DNA of 64,000 bases from Primorskyibacter aestuariivivens (lineage in GTDB: Bacteria; Pseudomonadota; Alphaproteobacteria; Rhodobacterales; Rhodobacteraceae), in the NCBI RefSeq assembly GCF_028023675.1, contig NZ_JAQIOZ010000007.1:124001-188000 (forward strand), read 5' to 3'. The stretch's first letter is position 1. Every line of letters starts with the position of its first letter. The notes below the pieces were generated by a model. It worked only from the letters and a program-made list of their open reading frames with translations, was not told the DNA's origin and made no database searches. A program made the translations under genes and the position numbers. This document shows positions 1-8,728 of this stretch, one piece after another.

Positions 1-1622
1 GGGCGATCCGCGCCATGGGGCTCAAGGATGCGGCCAAGGCGCTGATGGAAGAAGCCGGGGTGCCGGTGGTGCCGGGCTATCACGGCGACAATCAGGATCC
101 CGCGTTTCTGGCCGGGCAGGCGGAAGAGATCGGCTATCCGGTGCTGATCAAGGCGGTGGCAGGCGGTGGCGGCAAGGGGATGCGGCTGGTGGAAGCGCCG
201 GGCGAGTTTGACCGCGCGCTGGCTTCGGCCCGGGCAGAGGCGCGCACGGCGTTCGGCAATGAGGCGGTGCTGATCGAGAAATTCGTCTCCAAGCCGCGTC
301 ATATTGAATTGCAGGTCTTTGGCGATGGGACCCGCGCGGTGCATCTGTTCGAACGGGACTGTTCGCTGCAGCGCCGTCATCAGAAGGTGATCGAAGAGGC
401 ACCCGCGCCGGGTATGACCGAGGAGATGCGCGCGGCCATGGGCGCGGCAGCGGTGCGCGCGGCGGAGGCCATTGGGTACAAAGGGGCCGGGACGGTCGAG
501 TTCATCGTGGATGGATCGGACGGGCTGCGCCCCGACGGGTTCTGGTTCATGGAGATGAACACGCGGTTGCAGGTGGAGCATCCGGTGACCGAGATGATCA
601 CCGGCGTGGACCTTGTGGAATGGCAATTGCGCGTGGCGGCGGGGGAAAGCCTGCCTGCGCGGCAGGAGGATCTGTCGATCAACGGTCATGCCTTTGAGGC
701 GCGGCTCTATGCCGAGGACGTGCCGGCCGGGTTCCTGCCTGCCACCGGGCGGCTGACCCATCTGGCCTTCCCGGAGGGCGCGCGGGCCGATACAGGTGTG
801 CGCTCCGGTGATGAGATCACGCCATGGTATGACCCGATGATCGCCAAGCTGATCTGTCACGGGCCGACGCGGGAGATCGCGCTCAAGCGGCTGGCGCAGG
901 GGCTGGCGCGCACGCAGGTGGCGGGATCGGTCACCAACCTGGCCTTTCTGGGGGCGCTCTGCGCGCATGAGGGATTTGCGCGCGGCGACGTGGATACCGG
1001 GCTGATCGGGCGTGAGATCGACGCATTAGCCGCGCCGCTTGAGGGCAATCCGCTGGCGCTGGCGCAGGCGGCGCTGGTCGAGGCGGGGCTGTGGGAGGCG
1101 GATGACTGGGCCACCGGCTTCAGCCTGTGGCAGCCGCTCACGCGGACGCTGGTTCTGGAAGAGGCCGGTGAAGAGCGGGTGCTTTATCTTCGGGTGCGCG
1201 GGTCCGGGGATGTGTTGATCGAAAGCGGTGATCTGGTGGTCGAGGCCCTGCGCGGCCCTGGCGGCTGGACGCTGGATGGCGAGCCCGCCGCGCGTTTTGC
1301 GGTGGCGGGGGATGTGGTTACCATCTTTGCCGATCACGGTCGCGCCTACCGCGTGATCCGGGCGCTGGACCGGGCGGCGGCGGGGGGCAGCGATGCCTCG
1401 GTCATCGAAGCGCCGATGCCGGGGCTGGTGCAGGCGGTCGAGGTCAGCGCCGGGGCGCGCGTGTCCGCCGGTGACCGGCTGGCCGTGCTGGAAGCGATGA
1501 AGATGGAGCATTCCCTCACCGCGCCGCGCGACGGGGTGGTGGCAGAAGTTCTGGTTGAGGCCGGTGCACAGGTCGAGGCAGGGGCGGCGCTGATCCGGCT
1601 GGAAGAGGAGGAGGCGGCATGA
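1..1622 (+). CDS. liuD: Methylcrotonyl-CoA carboxylase subunit alpha (biotin-carrying), 5' end outside window
   Basis: ATP-dependent biotin carboxylase plus biotin carrier subunit that carboxylates 3-methylcrotonyl-CoA in leucine degradation. The frame is open to the left edge, so the N-terminal part (about 100 residues in the family) is missing only because the window starts here. Counting from the Met codon at 15: ATP-grasp glycine loop GGGGKGMRLV at about 50-59, catalytic motif EMNTRLQVEHP at about 180-190, and biotinyl domain with EAMKMEH near the C-terminus (biotin Lys codon at 1500-1502). Acetyl- or propionyl-CoA carboxylase alpha look similar; the HMG-CoA lyase and enoyl-CoA hydratase genes downstream decide for MCC. 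The stop overlaps the GST start by 4 nt. Confidence 0.9.
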   Translation, partial: AIRAMGLKDAAKALMEEAGVPVVPGYHGDNQDPAFLAGQAEEIGYPVLIKAVAGGGGKGMRLVEAPGEFDRALASARAEARTAFGNEAVLIEKFVSKPRHIELQVFGDGTRAVHLFERDCSLQRRHQKVIEEAPAPGMTEEMRAAMGAAAVRAAEAIGYKGAGTVEFIVDGSDGLRPDGFWFMEMNTRLQVEHPVTEMITGVDLVEWQLRVAAGESLPARQEDLSINGHAFEARLYAEDVPAGFLPATGRLTHLAFPEGARADTGVRSGDEITPWYDPMIAKLICHGPTREIALKRLAQGLARTQVAGSVTNLAFLGALCAHEGFARGDVDTGLIGREIDALAAPLEGNPLALAQAALVEAGLWEADDWATGFSLWQPLTRTLVLEEAGEERVLYLRVRGSGDVLIESGDLVVEALRGPGGWTLDGEPAARFAVAGDVVTIFADHGRAYRVIRALDRAAAGGSDASVIEAPMPGLVQAVEVSAGARVSAGDRLAVLEAMKMEHSLTAPRDGVVAEVLVEAGAQVEAGAALIRLEEEEAA

Positions 1623-2302
1623 TCCGTTTGCATCACGTGCCTTTGGGGCGGTCCTTCCGGGTCATGTGGCTCCTGGAAGAGCTGGGGCTGGACTATGAGG
1701 TCGCCTATTATTCGATCCGGGACGGCTCCATGCGCACACCGGAGTTCTATGCGCTGTCTCCTGCGGGGCGGGTGCCGGCGCTGGAATACCATGGTGAGAC
1801 ATGGTTCGAGAGCGGCGCGATCCTGCAGTTGTTGTGCGAGCATCACCCCGAGGCCGGGTTGCAGCCCGCGCCGGGGGATGCGGACCGCGCGCTGTATCTG
1901 GAGATGATGCATTATTCCGAGACCGTGGGCTCGCTGGTCGAGAACCTGAACCTCAACCATGTGTTCCTGCACAATCCGGCGGATGCCTCGCCCGTGGTGA
2001 TCAAGCTATTGACCGCGCGGCTCCGGGCGGCGCTGGCGGCGATAGACCGGCGCATGGGGTCTGACATGCTGTTGCCGTCGGGGTTTTCGGCGGCGGATAT
2101 CATGTTCTCCTACGGGTTCGAACTGGCGCGCTACTATGTCGAGATGGAGCAGTTTCCCAAGCTCTGGGCTTATTGGGACAGGTTCAAGGCGCGCGAGGCG
2201 TACCAGCGGGCCAAGGCGCGGGACGGGGAGCAGGACCTTTATGACCGTGATTTTTATCCCGTGCCGGAAGTCAAACGCGATCCATCGGAATGGAAGGGGT
2301 GA
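1619..2302 (+). CDS. Glutathione S-transferase family protein
   Basis: 227-residue cytosolic GST. The N-terminal thioredoxin-like domain starts HHVPLGRSFRVMWLLEELGL, with a Ser in the usual catalytic position. It carries the glutathione-binding ESGAILQLL motif at about residues 62-70. An all-helical C-terminal domain follows. ATGA overlap with liuD implies translational coupling. It lies inside a leucine-catabolic operon, so detoxification of reactive unsaturated acyl intermediates is a reasonable guess, but the substrate cannot be read from the sequence. Confidence 0.85.
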   Translation: MIRLHHVPLGRSFRVMWLLEELGLDYEVAYYSIRDGSMRTPEFYALSPAGRVPALEYHGETWFESGAILQLLCEHHPEAGLQPAPGDADRALYLEMMHYSETVGSLVENLNLNHVFLHNPADASPVVIKLLTARLRAALAAIDRRMGSDMLLPSGFSAADIMFSYGFELARYYVEMEQFPKLWAYWDRFKAREAYQRAKARDGEQDLYDRDFYPVPEVKRDPSEWKG

Positions 2303-2383
2303 GCCACGTCCCGGAAGCGCTCCGGGGGAGCGGTTCAGCGGAGAAGAGGCGGAGCCCCGCCATGGCGGACAGGAGTGACAGGC

Positions 2384-3238
2384 ATGAGCGACAGTGTTGA
2401 AATTTTCGAAGTCGGCCCGCGCGACGGCTTGCAGAACGAAAAACGCCAGATCCCCACGGCAGACAAGATCGCGCTGGTCGATTGCCTGAGCCGCGCCGGG
2501 TTTCGCCGCATCGAATGCGCGTCTTTCGTCAGCCCCAAATGGGTGCCGCAGATGGCCGACAGCTCCGAGGTGCTGGCGGGCATCACCCGCGCGCCGGGCG
2601 TCTCCTATGCCGCGCTCACACCGAACATGCGCGGGCTTGAGCGGGCGATTGCCGCGCGCGCCGACGAGGTGGCGATCTTTGGCTCGGCCTCGGAAGGGTT
2701 TTCCAAGGCCAATATCAACGCCACGATCGCCGAGTCTTTGGAGCGGTTTGCGCCGGTGATGACGGCGGCCAGGGCGGCGGGCCTGCCGGTGCGGGGCTAT
2801 GTCTCCTGCGTGGTGGAATGCCCCTATGACGGGCCGGTAGACCCGGGCGAGGTGGCGCGGGTGGCCAAGGCGCTCCATAACATGGGCTGCTACGAGATAT
2901 CGCTGGGCGACACGATCGGGCGCGGCACGCCCGAGGCGGTGGCACTGATGCTGGAGGCTGTGACATCGGTGGTTCCGGCGGCGCAGCTGGCCGGGCATTT
3001 CCACGACACGGGCGGGCGCGCGCTGGAGAATATCGCCGTGTCGCTGGAGGCGGGCCTGCGGGTGTTTGATGCCGCCGTGGGGGGGCTTGGCGGCTGCCCC
3101 TATGCGCCAGGGGCCGCGGGCAATGTGGCGACCGAGGCGGTGGCAGAGCGGCTGGCCGAGCTGGGATATGACACGGGCCTTGACGCAGAGGTGATTGCAC
3201 AGGCGGCGGAGATGGCGCGGACCATGCGGGCCGGGTGA
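2384..3238 (+). CDS. liuE: Hydroxymethylglutaryl-CoA lyase
   Basis: Cleaves 3-hydroxy-3-methylglutaryl-CoA to acetyl-CoA and acetoacetate, the last step of leucine breakdown. About 284 residues, normal for bacterial HMG-CoA lyase. Visible motifs: VGPRDGLQNE near the N-terminus, SFVSPKWVPQMAD, AGHFHDTGG, and the glycine-rich signature GGLGGCPYAPGAAGN with the catalytic Cys. The ATG at 2384 is chosen because AGGAG (2371-2375) lies 8 nt upstream. A GTG at 2375 in the same frame sits inside that ribosome-binding site and is unlikely. The 81-nt gap after the GST gene contains no other gene. Confidence 0.93.
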   Translation: MSDSVEIFEVGPRDGLQNEKRQIPTADKIALVDCLSRAGFRRIECASFVSPKWVPQMADSSEVLAGITRAPGVSYAALTPNMRGLERAIAARADEVAIFGSASEGFSKANINATIAESLERFAPVMTAARAAGLPVRGYVSCVVECPYDGPVDPGEVARVAKALHNMGCYEISLGDTIGRGTPEAVALMLEAVTSVVPAAQLAGHFHDTGGRALENIAVSLEAGLRVFDAAVGGLGGCPYAPGAAGNVATEAVAERLAELGYDTGLDAEVIAQAAEMARTMRAG

Positions 3239-3282
3239 CAAAAATCTTCGAAGATTTTTGCAAATTCCTTGCAAGGAATTTG
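3239..3282. repeat. Two adjacent perfect 22-nt palindromes
   Basis: The space between liuE and liuC holds two back-to-back perfect palindromes. The first is 3239-3260, centred on TTCGAA with A/T-rich arms; the second is 3261-3282, centred on TTGCAA. As RNA each could form a hairpin. There is no following T-run, so a plain terminator is unlikely. Such paired palindromes look like a dispersed genomic repeat; mRNA-end protection or attenuation inside the operon are alternative roles. Confidence 0.75.
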
Positions 3283-3308
3283 GCGCGGGTTGAAAGGGAA
3301 GGGACCAG

Positions 3309-4088
3309 ATGTTCGAGACCGTGAAAGTTGAAACCGATGCGCGCGGCGTCGCGACGCTGTGGCTGGCGCGCCCCGACAAGCACAATGCCATGTCGGCGCA
3401 GATGCTCGAAGAGCTGGCCGCAGCCGCTGAATCGCTGGCTGCGGACGAGAGCGTGCGCGCGGTTGTTCTGGCCGCTGAAGGCAAGAGTTTCTGCGCGGGC
3501 GGTGATCTGGGCTGGATGCGGGCGCAGTTCGAGATGGACAGCGCCACGCGTCGCCGCGAAAGCGCCAAGCTGGCGGCGATGCTCTCGGCACTCGATACGC
3601 TGCCCAAACCGCTGATTGGGCGTGTGCAGGGCAATGCCTTTGGCGGCGGTCTGGGGCTGATGTCGGTCTGTGACGTGGTTATCGCGACAGAGGGCGCACG
3701 CTTTGGGTTCACCGAGACCCGTCTGGGGCTGATCCCGGCCAATATCGGGCCTTTCGTGCTGCGCCGCATGGGACCGGCGCTGGCGCGGAGGGTCTTCATG
3801 TCGGCCCGGCTCTTTGACACCGAAGAGGCGCTGCGGCTCAATCTCGTGGCGCGCATGGTTGCCCCCGATGGCCTGGATGCGGCCGTCGAGGCCGAGATCG
3901 AACCCTACCTTTCCTGTGCGCCCGGCGCAGTGGGCGAGGCCAAGGCGCTGATCCGGCAGCTCGGCGGCGGGGTCAGCCAGGCTGAGATGGACCTTGCCAT
4001 CGACGCGTTGGCCGCGCGGTGGGAGAGCGCCGAGGCGCAGGAGGGCATCGCGGCGTTTTTCGACAAGCGCAAACCGGGCTGGGCGTGA
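3309..4088 (+). CDS. liuC: Enoyl-CoA hydratase family, probable methylglutaconyl-CoA hydratase
   Basis: 259-residue crotonase-fold enzyme expected to hydrate 3-methylglutaconyl-CoA to HMG-CoA. Oxyanion-hole segments are clear: SFCAGGDLGWM at about 59-69 and NAFGGGLGLMSVCDVVIATE at about 109-128, followed by FGFTETRLGLIPANIGPFV. Context fits: it completes the set between MCC and HMG-CoA lyase. A general enoyl-CoA hydratase role cannot be excluded from sequence. Purine-rich GGGAAGGGA precedes the ATG. Its TGA stop overlaps the GTG of the next gene. Confidence 0.88.
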   Translation: MFETVKVETDARGVATLWLARPDKHNAMSAQMLEELAAAAESLAADESVRAVVLAAEGKSFCAGGDLGWMRAQFEMDSATRRRESAKLAAMLSALDTLPKPLIGRVQGNAFGGGLGLMSVCDVVIATEGARFGFTETRLGLIPANIGPFVLRRMGPALARRVFMSARLFDTEEALRLNLVARMVAPDGLDAAVEAEIEPYLSCAPGAVGEAKALIRQLGGGVSQAEMDLAIDALAARWESAEAQEGIAAFFDKRKPGWA

Positions 4089-4456
4089 GCGTCCAGTTTG
4101 CCCATCTCTACGCGCTGTTGTGCCTCGGGGTGATCTTTTTCCAGATCGCGCTGATCGCCGGTGCGCCATGGGGCGCGGCGACGCAGGGCGGGGCGCATCA
4201 GGGAGCCGTGCCGCCCAAGGGGCGGCTGATGGCGGGGCTGTCCATTCCCATCGTTGGGTTCATGGGGCTGTCGGTGCTTTCGGCGGCGGGGTTGCCGGGG
4301 CTGGACTGGCCGCGCTGGACCGGATGGGTGGCGCTGGGCGTGCAGGCCATGACCATGGCCCTGAACTGGATCACCCCGTCCCGGATCGAGCGGCAGATCT
4401 GGGGGCCTGTCACCACGATCATGATGGCGCTGGCAGGTTACGTGATCCTGATCTGA
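4085..4456 (+). CDS. Small integral membrane protein, unknown function
   Basis: Start chosen at GTG 4085, which overlaps the liuC stop (GTGA). The open frame reaches further upstream, but only inside liuC. The 123-residue product has four hydrophobic stretches (about residues 4-22, 47-64, 75-92, 104-122), so it should be an inner-membrane protein. No motif is recognised. It is the last gene before a 268-nt intergenic space and probably belongs to the liu transcript. Confidence 0.7.
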   Translation: MSVQFAHLYALLCLGVIFFQIALIAGAPWGAATQGGAHQGAVPPKGRLMAGLSIPIVGFMGLSVLSAAGLPGLDWPRWTGWVALGVQAMTMALNWITPSRIERQIWGPVTTIMMALAGYVILI

Positions 4457-4724
4457 GAAAAACCGTCGGAAAAGATGCGCGGAAAATGTCCAATTTGACT
4501 GTTCGCCCCGCGAGTGGGTGAGTCGCCGATGCCTTGCATCACAATATGTCGCAAGCGCAGAATGTGTTTCCGCAAAGTGCTTATTTTATTGGTTTTCACG
4601 GATCAATTCACATCCGTGAATGTGTCGCGCCTCGGTTGACCCTCTGCGGGTGCAGGGCTAAACCCACGCGTAGCGAGCCACATCTTTGCGCGCCCCGTGA
4701 TGCGCGCCGAAAGGAGCCTGCCCC
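4457..4724. promoter_or_regulatory. Intergenic region upstream of nuoA, probable nuo promoter
   Basis: At 268 nt this is the longest gene-free space in the window, and it is much more A/T-rich in the middle than its flanks. It should carry the promoter of the whole nuo operon. Weak sigma-70-like pairs are TTGCAT (4534-4539) with CAGAAT (4558-4563), and TTGACC (4636-4641) with TAAACC (4659-4664). Neither is strong. A perfect 9-bp inverted repeat lies between them (separate entry). No tRNA or small gene is seen. Confidence 0.5.
4595..4620. promoter_or_regulatory. Inverted repeat, candidate operator upstream of nuo operon
   Basis: Perfect 9-bp arms TTCACGGAT (4595-4603) and ATCCGTGAA (4612-4620) with an 8-nt spacer, next to an A/T-rich stretch. 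The geometry fits a dimeric regulator site and could also be a 5'-UTR hairpin if transcription starts upstream. No known consensus is recognised. Confidence 0.45.
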
Positions 4725-5090
4725 GTGGAAGAGATGCTCAGGGAATACCTTCCCATCCTCGTTTTCCTGGCCGTAGCCATCGGACTTGGAATTGTTCTCA
4801 TCCTTGCCGCTGTCGTTCTGGCGGTCCGCAATCCGGACCCGGAAAAAGTGTCGGCCTATGAATGCGGCTTCAACGCCTTTGACGACGCAAGGATGAAGTT
4901 TGACGTGCGGTTCTACCTCGTGTCGATCCTGTTCATCATTTTTGACCTCGAAATCGCCTTCCTCTTCCCTTGGGCCGTTGGTTTTCAGGACATCAGCATG
5001 GTGGGCTTCTGGTCGATGATGGTGTTCCTTGCCGTGCTGACCATCGGCTTTGCCTATGAATGGAAGAAAGGGGCGCTCGAATGGGAGTGA
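4725..5090 (+). CDS. nuoA: NADH-quinone oxidoreductase subunit A
   Basis: Membrane-arm subunit of complex I, 121 residues, three hydrophobic helices. The conserved [20 protein letters not shown] segment at about 44-63 carries the loop Cys at the quinone site, followed by [15 protein letters not shown] start with a strong AAAGGAG 8 nt upstream. First gene of the nuo operon. Its 3' end overlaps the start of nuoB by 10 nt. Confidence 0.95.
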   Translation: MEEMLREYLPILVFLAVAIGLGIVLILAAVVLAVRNPDPEKVSAYECGFNAFDDARMKFDVRFYLVSILFIIFDLEIAFLFPWAVGFQDISMVGFWSMMVFLAVLTIGFAYEWKKGALEWE

Positions 5091-5614
5091 GCACCACAGC
5101 AAACACCGCAGGCGTGGACAAGGAAGTGGCCACCCAGGCGCTCAATGCCGAGTTGCAAGACAAGGGCTTTCTGCTGACCTCGACCGAGGACATCATCAAC
5201 TGGGCGCGCACCGGGTCGCTGCACTGGATGACATTCGGTCTGGCCTGCTGCGCGGTGGAGATGATGCACACCTCCATGCCGCGCTATGACGCTGAACGCT
5301 TTGGTATCGCACCGCGCGCCTCTCCGCGCCAGTCGGACGTGATGATCGTGGCGGGGACACTCACCAACAAGATGGCCCCGGCGCTGCGCAAGGTCTACGA
5401 CCAGATGCCCGAGCCGCGCTATGTGATCTCCATGGGCTCCTGTGCCAATGGCGGCGGCTATTATCACTACAGCTATTCCGTTGTGCGCGGCTGTGACCGG
5501 ATCGTTCCGGTGGACATCTACGTGCCCGGCTGCCCGCCCACGGCAGAGGCGCTGCTTTACGGGCTTATGCAGTTGCAACGCAAGATCCGCCGCACCGGCA
5601 CGATTGTAAGGTAA
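5081..5614 (+). CDS. nuoB: NADH-quinone oxidoreductase subunit B
   Basis: Peripheral-arm subunit that binds cluster N2, the last iron-sulfur cluster before quinone. Cys ligands are visible in [18 protein letters not shown] and [12 protein letters not shown]. The frame is open from 5060, but ATG 5081 (product MGVSTTANT...) has GAAAGGGG upstream and gives 177 residues, the usual length for alphaproteobacterial NuoB. Overlaps nuoA and lies 10 nt before nuoC. Confidence 0.95.
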   Translation: MGVSTTANTAGVDKEVATQALNAELQDKGFLLTSTEDIINWARTGSLHWMTFGLACCAVEMMHTSMPRYDAERFGIAPRASPRQSDVMIVAGTLTNKMAPALRKVYDQMPEPRYVISMGSCANGGGYYHYSYSVVRGCDRIVPVDIYVPGCPPTAEALLYGLMQLQRKIRRTGTIVR

Positions 5615-5624
5615 GGGGGCGATC

Positions 5625-6236
5625 ATGACCGCTGCACTGAAAGAGCTTGGCGCCCATATCGAGATGAAGCGCCCCGATTGCGTCCTTGGCTGGTCTGTGG
5701 ACCAGGGTGAATTGAACGTGGACGTGGCGCCGTCGAACCTCACCGGGCTGGTGGAGTTCCTGCGCTCTGACCCGACCTGCCAGTTCTCCTCGCTCGTGGA
5801 TATCACCGGCGTGGACTACCCCGAGCGGGCCAAACGCTTTGACGTGGTCTATCACTTCCTGTCGATGTACCAGAACCACCGCATCCGCCTGCGGGTGAGC
5901 GTTCGCGAGGAAGACATGGTGCCCTCGATCACCGATATTCACCCCTCGGCCAACTGGTTCGAGCGTGAAGTGTTCGACATGTTCGGCATCCTGTTCTCCG
6001 GCCACCCGGATCTGCGCCGCATCCTCACCGACTATGGGTTTCGCGGCCATCCGCTGCGCAAGGATTTCCCGACCACCGGCTATACCGAGATGCGCTATGA
6101 CGAGGCGCTCAAGCGCGTGGTCTATGAGCCGGTCAGCCTGACCCAGGAATACCGGCAGTTCGATTTCATGTCGCCATGGGAAGGGGCCGAATACATCATC
6201 CCCGGGGACGAGAAAGCGGAAGAGGGGACGAAGTGA
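5625..6236 (+). CDS. nuoC: NADH-quinone oxidoreductase subunit C
   Basis: 30-kDa-type peripheral subunit of complex I, 203 residues, separate from NuoD (not fused as in enterobacteria). The family signature is present: [20 protein letters not shown], then [16 protein letters not shown]. Start preceded by AAGGGGGCGATC. Its stop overlaps the next start by one base (TGATG). Confidence 0.95.
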   Translation: MTAALKELGAHIEMKRPDCVLGWSVDQGELNVDVAPSNLTGLVEFLRSDPTCQFSSLVDITGVDYPERAKRFDVVYHFLSMYQNHRIRLRVSVREEDMVPSITDIHPSANWFEREVFDMFGILFSGHPDLRRILTDYGFRGHPLRKDFPTTGYTEMRYDEALKRVVYEPVSLTQEYRQFDFMSPWEGAEYIIPGDEKAEEGTK

Positions 6237-6409
6237 TGGAAATGCTTGTCTGGCTTGTCTTTACCGTGCTGACGGTCATCCCGATGCTGAAACTGCTGCC
6301 GCATTTCGGGATCGAGAAATACTGGGCCGCCGCCTGCATCATCCCCATCGGGACGCTGGCTCTGCTGTGGTTCATGGCGATGAAGCTTCAGGAGCTTGAA
6401 AAACGATGA
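6236..6409 (+). CDS. Small membrane protein embedded between nuoC and nuoD (first of a pair)
   Basis: 57 residues, start at ATG 6236 overlapping the nuoC stop. Two hydrophobic helices flank a short loop containing LLPHFGIEKYW. The second half resembles the next gene product: both have LLPxxGI followed by a hydrophobic helix ending in LLW, two variable residues, A and then K. Translational coupling on both sides says it is expressed with complex I. It is not one of the 14 core subunits. An assembly or accessory role is only an inference. Confidence 0.8.
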   Translation: MEMLVWLVFTVLTVIPMLKLLPHFGIEKYWAAACIIPIGTLALLWFMAMKLQELEKR

Positions 6410-6609
6410 TGGGCGGATACGGATTTGGCGGTGGCGGCCTGCTCTGGCTGCTGATCATGGGGGCGCTGGTTGTGGTGCCGTTCTGGCGGTTGCTGCCGCG
6501 CTACGGCATTCCCAACTGGGTGGCGATCTTTGCCATCTTCCCGCTGTTTGCGCTGATCCTGCTTTGGGTGATCGCCTTCAAGGACAAGATTGACGGAGGC
6601 ACCGCGTAA
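6406..6609 (+). CDS. Small membrane protein embedded between nuoC and nuoD (second of a pair)
   Basis: 67 residues, ATGA overlap with the previous gene and one-base overlap with nuoD. It has a Gly-rich N-terminus (GGYGFGGGG), then two hydrophobic helices around [13 protein letters not shown]. The end is [10 protein letters not shown]. The shared LLPxxGI core suggests tandem duplication with its neighbour. No known enzyme motif. Confidence 0.8.
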   Translation: MMGGYGFGGGGLLWLLIMGALVVVPFWRLLPRYGIPNWVAIFAIFPLFALILLWVIAFKDKIDGGTA

Positions 6610-7829
6610 TGGACGGTTCCAAAGGTTTCGAAGACGCCCTGACCGGCGAACAGAAGATCCGCAATTTCAACATCAACTTCGGCCCGCAACACCCGGCGGC
6701 GCACGGGGTGCTGCGGCTGGTGCTGGAGCTGGATGGCGAGATTGTGGAGCGCTGCGATCCGCATATCGGGCTGCTGCACCGGGGTACGGAAAAGCTCATG
6801 GAGAGCCGGACCTACCTGCAGAACCTGCCCTATTTCGACCGGCTCGATTATGTGGCCCCGATGAACCAGGAACATGCCTGGTGTCTGGCGATTGAAAAGC
6901 TGACCGGGGTCGAGGTGCCGCGCCGTGCCTCGCTGATCCGGGTGCTTTACTCCGAGATCGGGCGTATCCTGAACCACCTCTTGAACATTACCACGCAAGC
7001 CATGGACGTGGGCGCGCTGACGCCGCCGCTCTGGGGGTTTGAAGAGCGTGAAAAGCTCATGGTGTTCTATGAGCGTGCTTGCGGGGCGCGGCTGCACGCG
7101 GCCTATTTCCGCCCCGGCGGCGTGCATCAGGACCTGCCGCAGGATCTTCTCGAAGATATCGACGCATGGGCCGATGATTTCCCGCGCGTGATCGCGGATA
7201 TCGACGGTCTGCTGACGGAAAACCGCATCTTCAAGCAGCGCAACGCCGATATCGGCGTGATCTCTGAAGAAGACATTCAGAATTGGGGCTTTTCCGGCGT
7301 CATGGTGCGCGGCTCCGGCCTCGCCTGGGACCTGCGCCGCGCGCAGCCCTATGAATGCTATGATGAATTCGACTTCCAGATCCCGGTGGGCAAGAACGGC
7401 GATTGCTATGACCGTTACCTCGTCCGCATGGAGGAAATGCGCCAGTCGCTGAAGATCATCAAACAGGCGATCGAAAAGCTGAACGCCCCCGAGGGCAAGG
7501 GTGACGTGCTGGCCCGGGGCAAGATCACCCCGCCGAAACGCGGCGAGATGAAACGCTCGATGGAAGCGCTGATCCACCACTTCAAGCTCTATACCGAAGG
7601 ATTCCACGTGCCTGCGGGCGAGGTTTACGCCGCAGTTGAAGCGCCCAAGGGCGAGTTCGGTGTCTATCTGGTGGCGGACGGCACAAACAAACCCTACCGC
7701 GCCAAGCTGCGCGCGCCGGGCTTCCTGCATCTGCAGGCGATGGACTATGTCGCGAGCGGCCATCAGCTGGCCGATGTGGCGGCGATCATCGGCACCATGG
7801 ATGTCGTGTTCGGGGAGATTGACCGCTGA
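6609..7829 (+). CDS. nuoD: NADH-quinone oxidoreductase subunit D
   Basis: 49-kDa-type subunit, 406 residues, forming the quinone pocket with NuoB. Starts with an acidic leader, then [18 protein letters not shown] (quinone-site His) and [19 protein letters not shown]-terminus ends FGEIDR, as in the family. Full length with no break. TAATG overlap with the upstream small gene, and its TGATG overlaps the next lipoprotein gene. Confidence 0.96.
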   Translation: MDGSKGFEDALTGEQKIRNFNINFGPQHPAAHGVLRLVLELDGEIVERCDPHIGLLHRGTEKLMESRTYLQNLPYFDRLDYVAPMNQEHAWCLAIEKLTGVEVPRRASLIRVLYSEIGRILNHLLNITTQAMDVGALTPPLWGFEEREKLMVFYERACGARLHAAYFRPGGVHQDLPQDLLEDIDAWADDFPRVIADIDGLLTENRIFKQRNADIGVISEEDIQNWGFSGVMVRGSGLAWDLRRAQPYECYDEFDFQIPVGKNGDCYDRYLVRMEEMRQSLKIIKQAIEKLNAPEGKGDVLARGKITPPKRGEMKRSMEALIHHFKLYTEGFHVPAGEVYAAVEAPKGEFGVYLVADGTNKPYRAKLRAPGFLHLQAMDYVASGHQLADVAAIIGTMDVVFGEIDR

Positions 7830-8113
7830 TGAAGACGCGTTTCGCCCTTGCCGCCCTGATCCTGCCGCTGGCGGGCTGTCTGGATATTCCACCCGAAGGC
7901 ACCAATGCCGAGATGATCGCCAATTACGACGCTGCCGTGGCTTCGCTGGGCTGCACGCTGTCCAGCGATGCCGATTACGGCGCGGTCGAGTTTCAGGCCG
8001 GGATCACCCGCGAACAGGCTGTGTCGATCAGCGAATACAAGCTGGCCCGGGAAGAGGCGGTCAGGCTTGAGAATGGCGGTATTCGCCTGACCTCGGGGAG
8101 CTGCGCCGCGTGA
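7829..8113 (+). CDS. Small predicted lipoprotein, between nuoD and nuoE
   Basis: 94 residues with an N-terminal signal peptide and a lipobox LAGC (Cys at residue 17), so probably membrane-anchored on the periplasmic side. The mature part has two further Cys (TLGC-like position about 42 and SGSCAA at the end) that could pair. Start overlaps the nuoD stop. No family recognised. It is one of three predicted lipoproteins inside this operon. Confidence 0.75.
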   Translation: MKTRFALAALILPLAGCLDIPPEGTNAEMIANYDAAVASLGCTLSSDADYGAVEFQAGITREQAVSISEYKLAREEAVRLENGGIRLTSGSCAA

Positions 8114-8727
8114 GTGCCAACCCCGCAGAATGGCTGATGGCCTGGGCCACGCTGGCGAGCCTCGCGTTCCTCGGCGTGCAGAGCTATTTTATCCGGGAGT
8201 CTCTGGACGACCCGTTTGAAGCCAATCTGCAGGAACGCCAGATCGAGGTCTGTTCCCGCGTGATCAAGGAATACGGTGCCTATCAGGCCCGCGTGTCCAC
8301 CGTGGAAAGCACCCATTCCATTCTGGCCCGTGTCCGCGACGGTGAGGTGCGTGTCGCCTCGGCCGAGATGCCCGCACCGAACGTGCCGGGGGCCTCGACC
8401 TCGGCGCTGCTGCCGCAGGACGCGGTGAAAACCTTCCTGGCACAACCCGAAACACTGGCCACGCTCAGCGGCCAATCCAGCGGCCCGGACCCACGCGAGG
8501 GCCTGTTGGCTGCGCTGACCGAGCTCGCCGTTTATGCCGATACCGAGACCGCGTCGAAAATCGACGCGGTGTCCCTCAACATGCCCACGCTTCCGGAGCT
8601 TGGCGCCTTTGCCCAGTTCCTCGACCAGCAGCCCAAGGCCCAGCTGAGCCGGTTCGAGAAGGAGTTCGCTCCGCTCGCCGATCTTTGCCGGGACACGATG
8701 CTGGGGAAAAAGAAAGGTCTTCTCTGA
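8110..8727 (+). CDS. Membrane-anchored protein of unknown function, between nuoD and nuoE
   Basis: 205 residues, GTG start overlapping the previous stop (GTGA). One N-terminal hydrophobic segment ([20 protein letters not shown], residues 8-27) followed by a long, mostly helical soluble part with no recognised motif. Probably a bitopic membrane protein co-translated with complex I. The next gene begins one base after its stop. Confidence 0.72.
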   Translation: MSANPAEWLMAWATLASLAFLGVQSYFIRESLDDPFEANLQERQIEVCSRVIKEYGAYQARVSTVESTHSILARVRDGEVRVASAEMPAPNVPGASTSALLPQDAVKTFLAQPETLATLSGQSSGPDPREGLLAALTELAVYADTETASKIDAVSLNMPTLPELGAFAQFLDQQPKAQLSRFEKEFAPLADLCRDTMLGKKKGLL

Positions 8728-8728
8728 T

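Noticed and set aside
1-1622. Truncated or broken carboxylase gene
   Set aside because: The frame is open to the first base, so the missing N-terminus is a window-edge effect and not a pseudogene.
2006-3856. Minus-strand open frame of 616 codons over the liu genes
   Set aside because: Antisense to HMG-CoA lyase and methylglutaconyl-CoA hydratase; no ribosome-binding site or motif.
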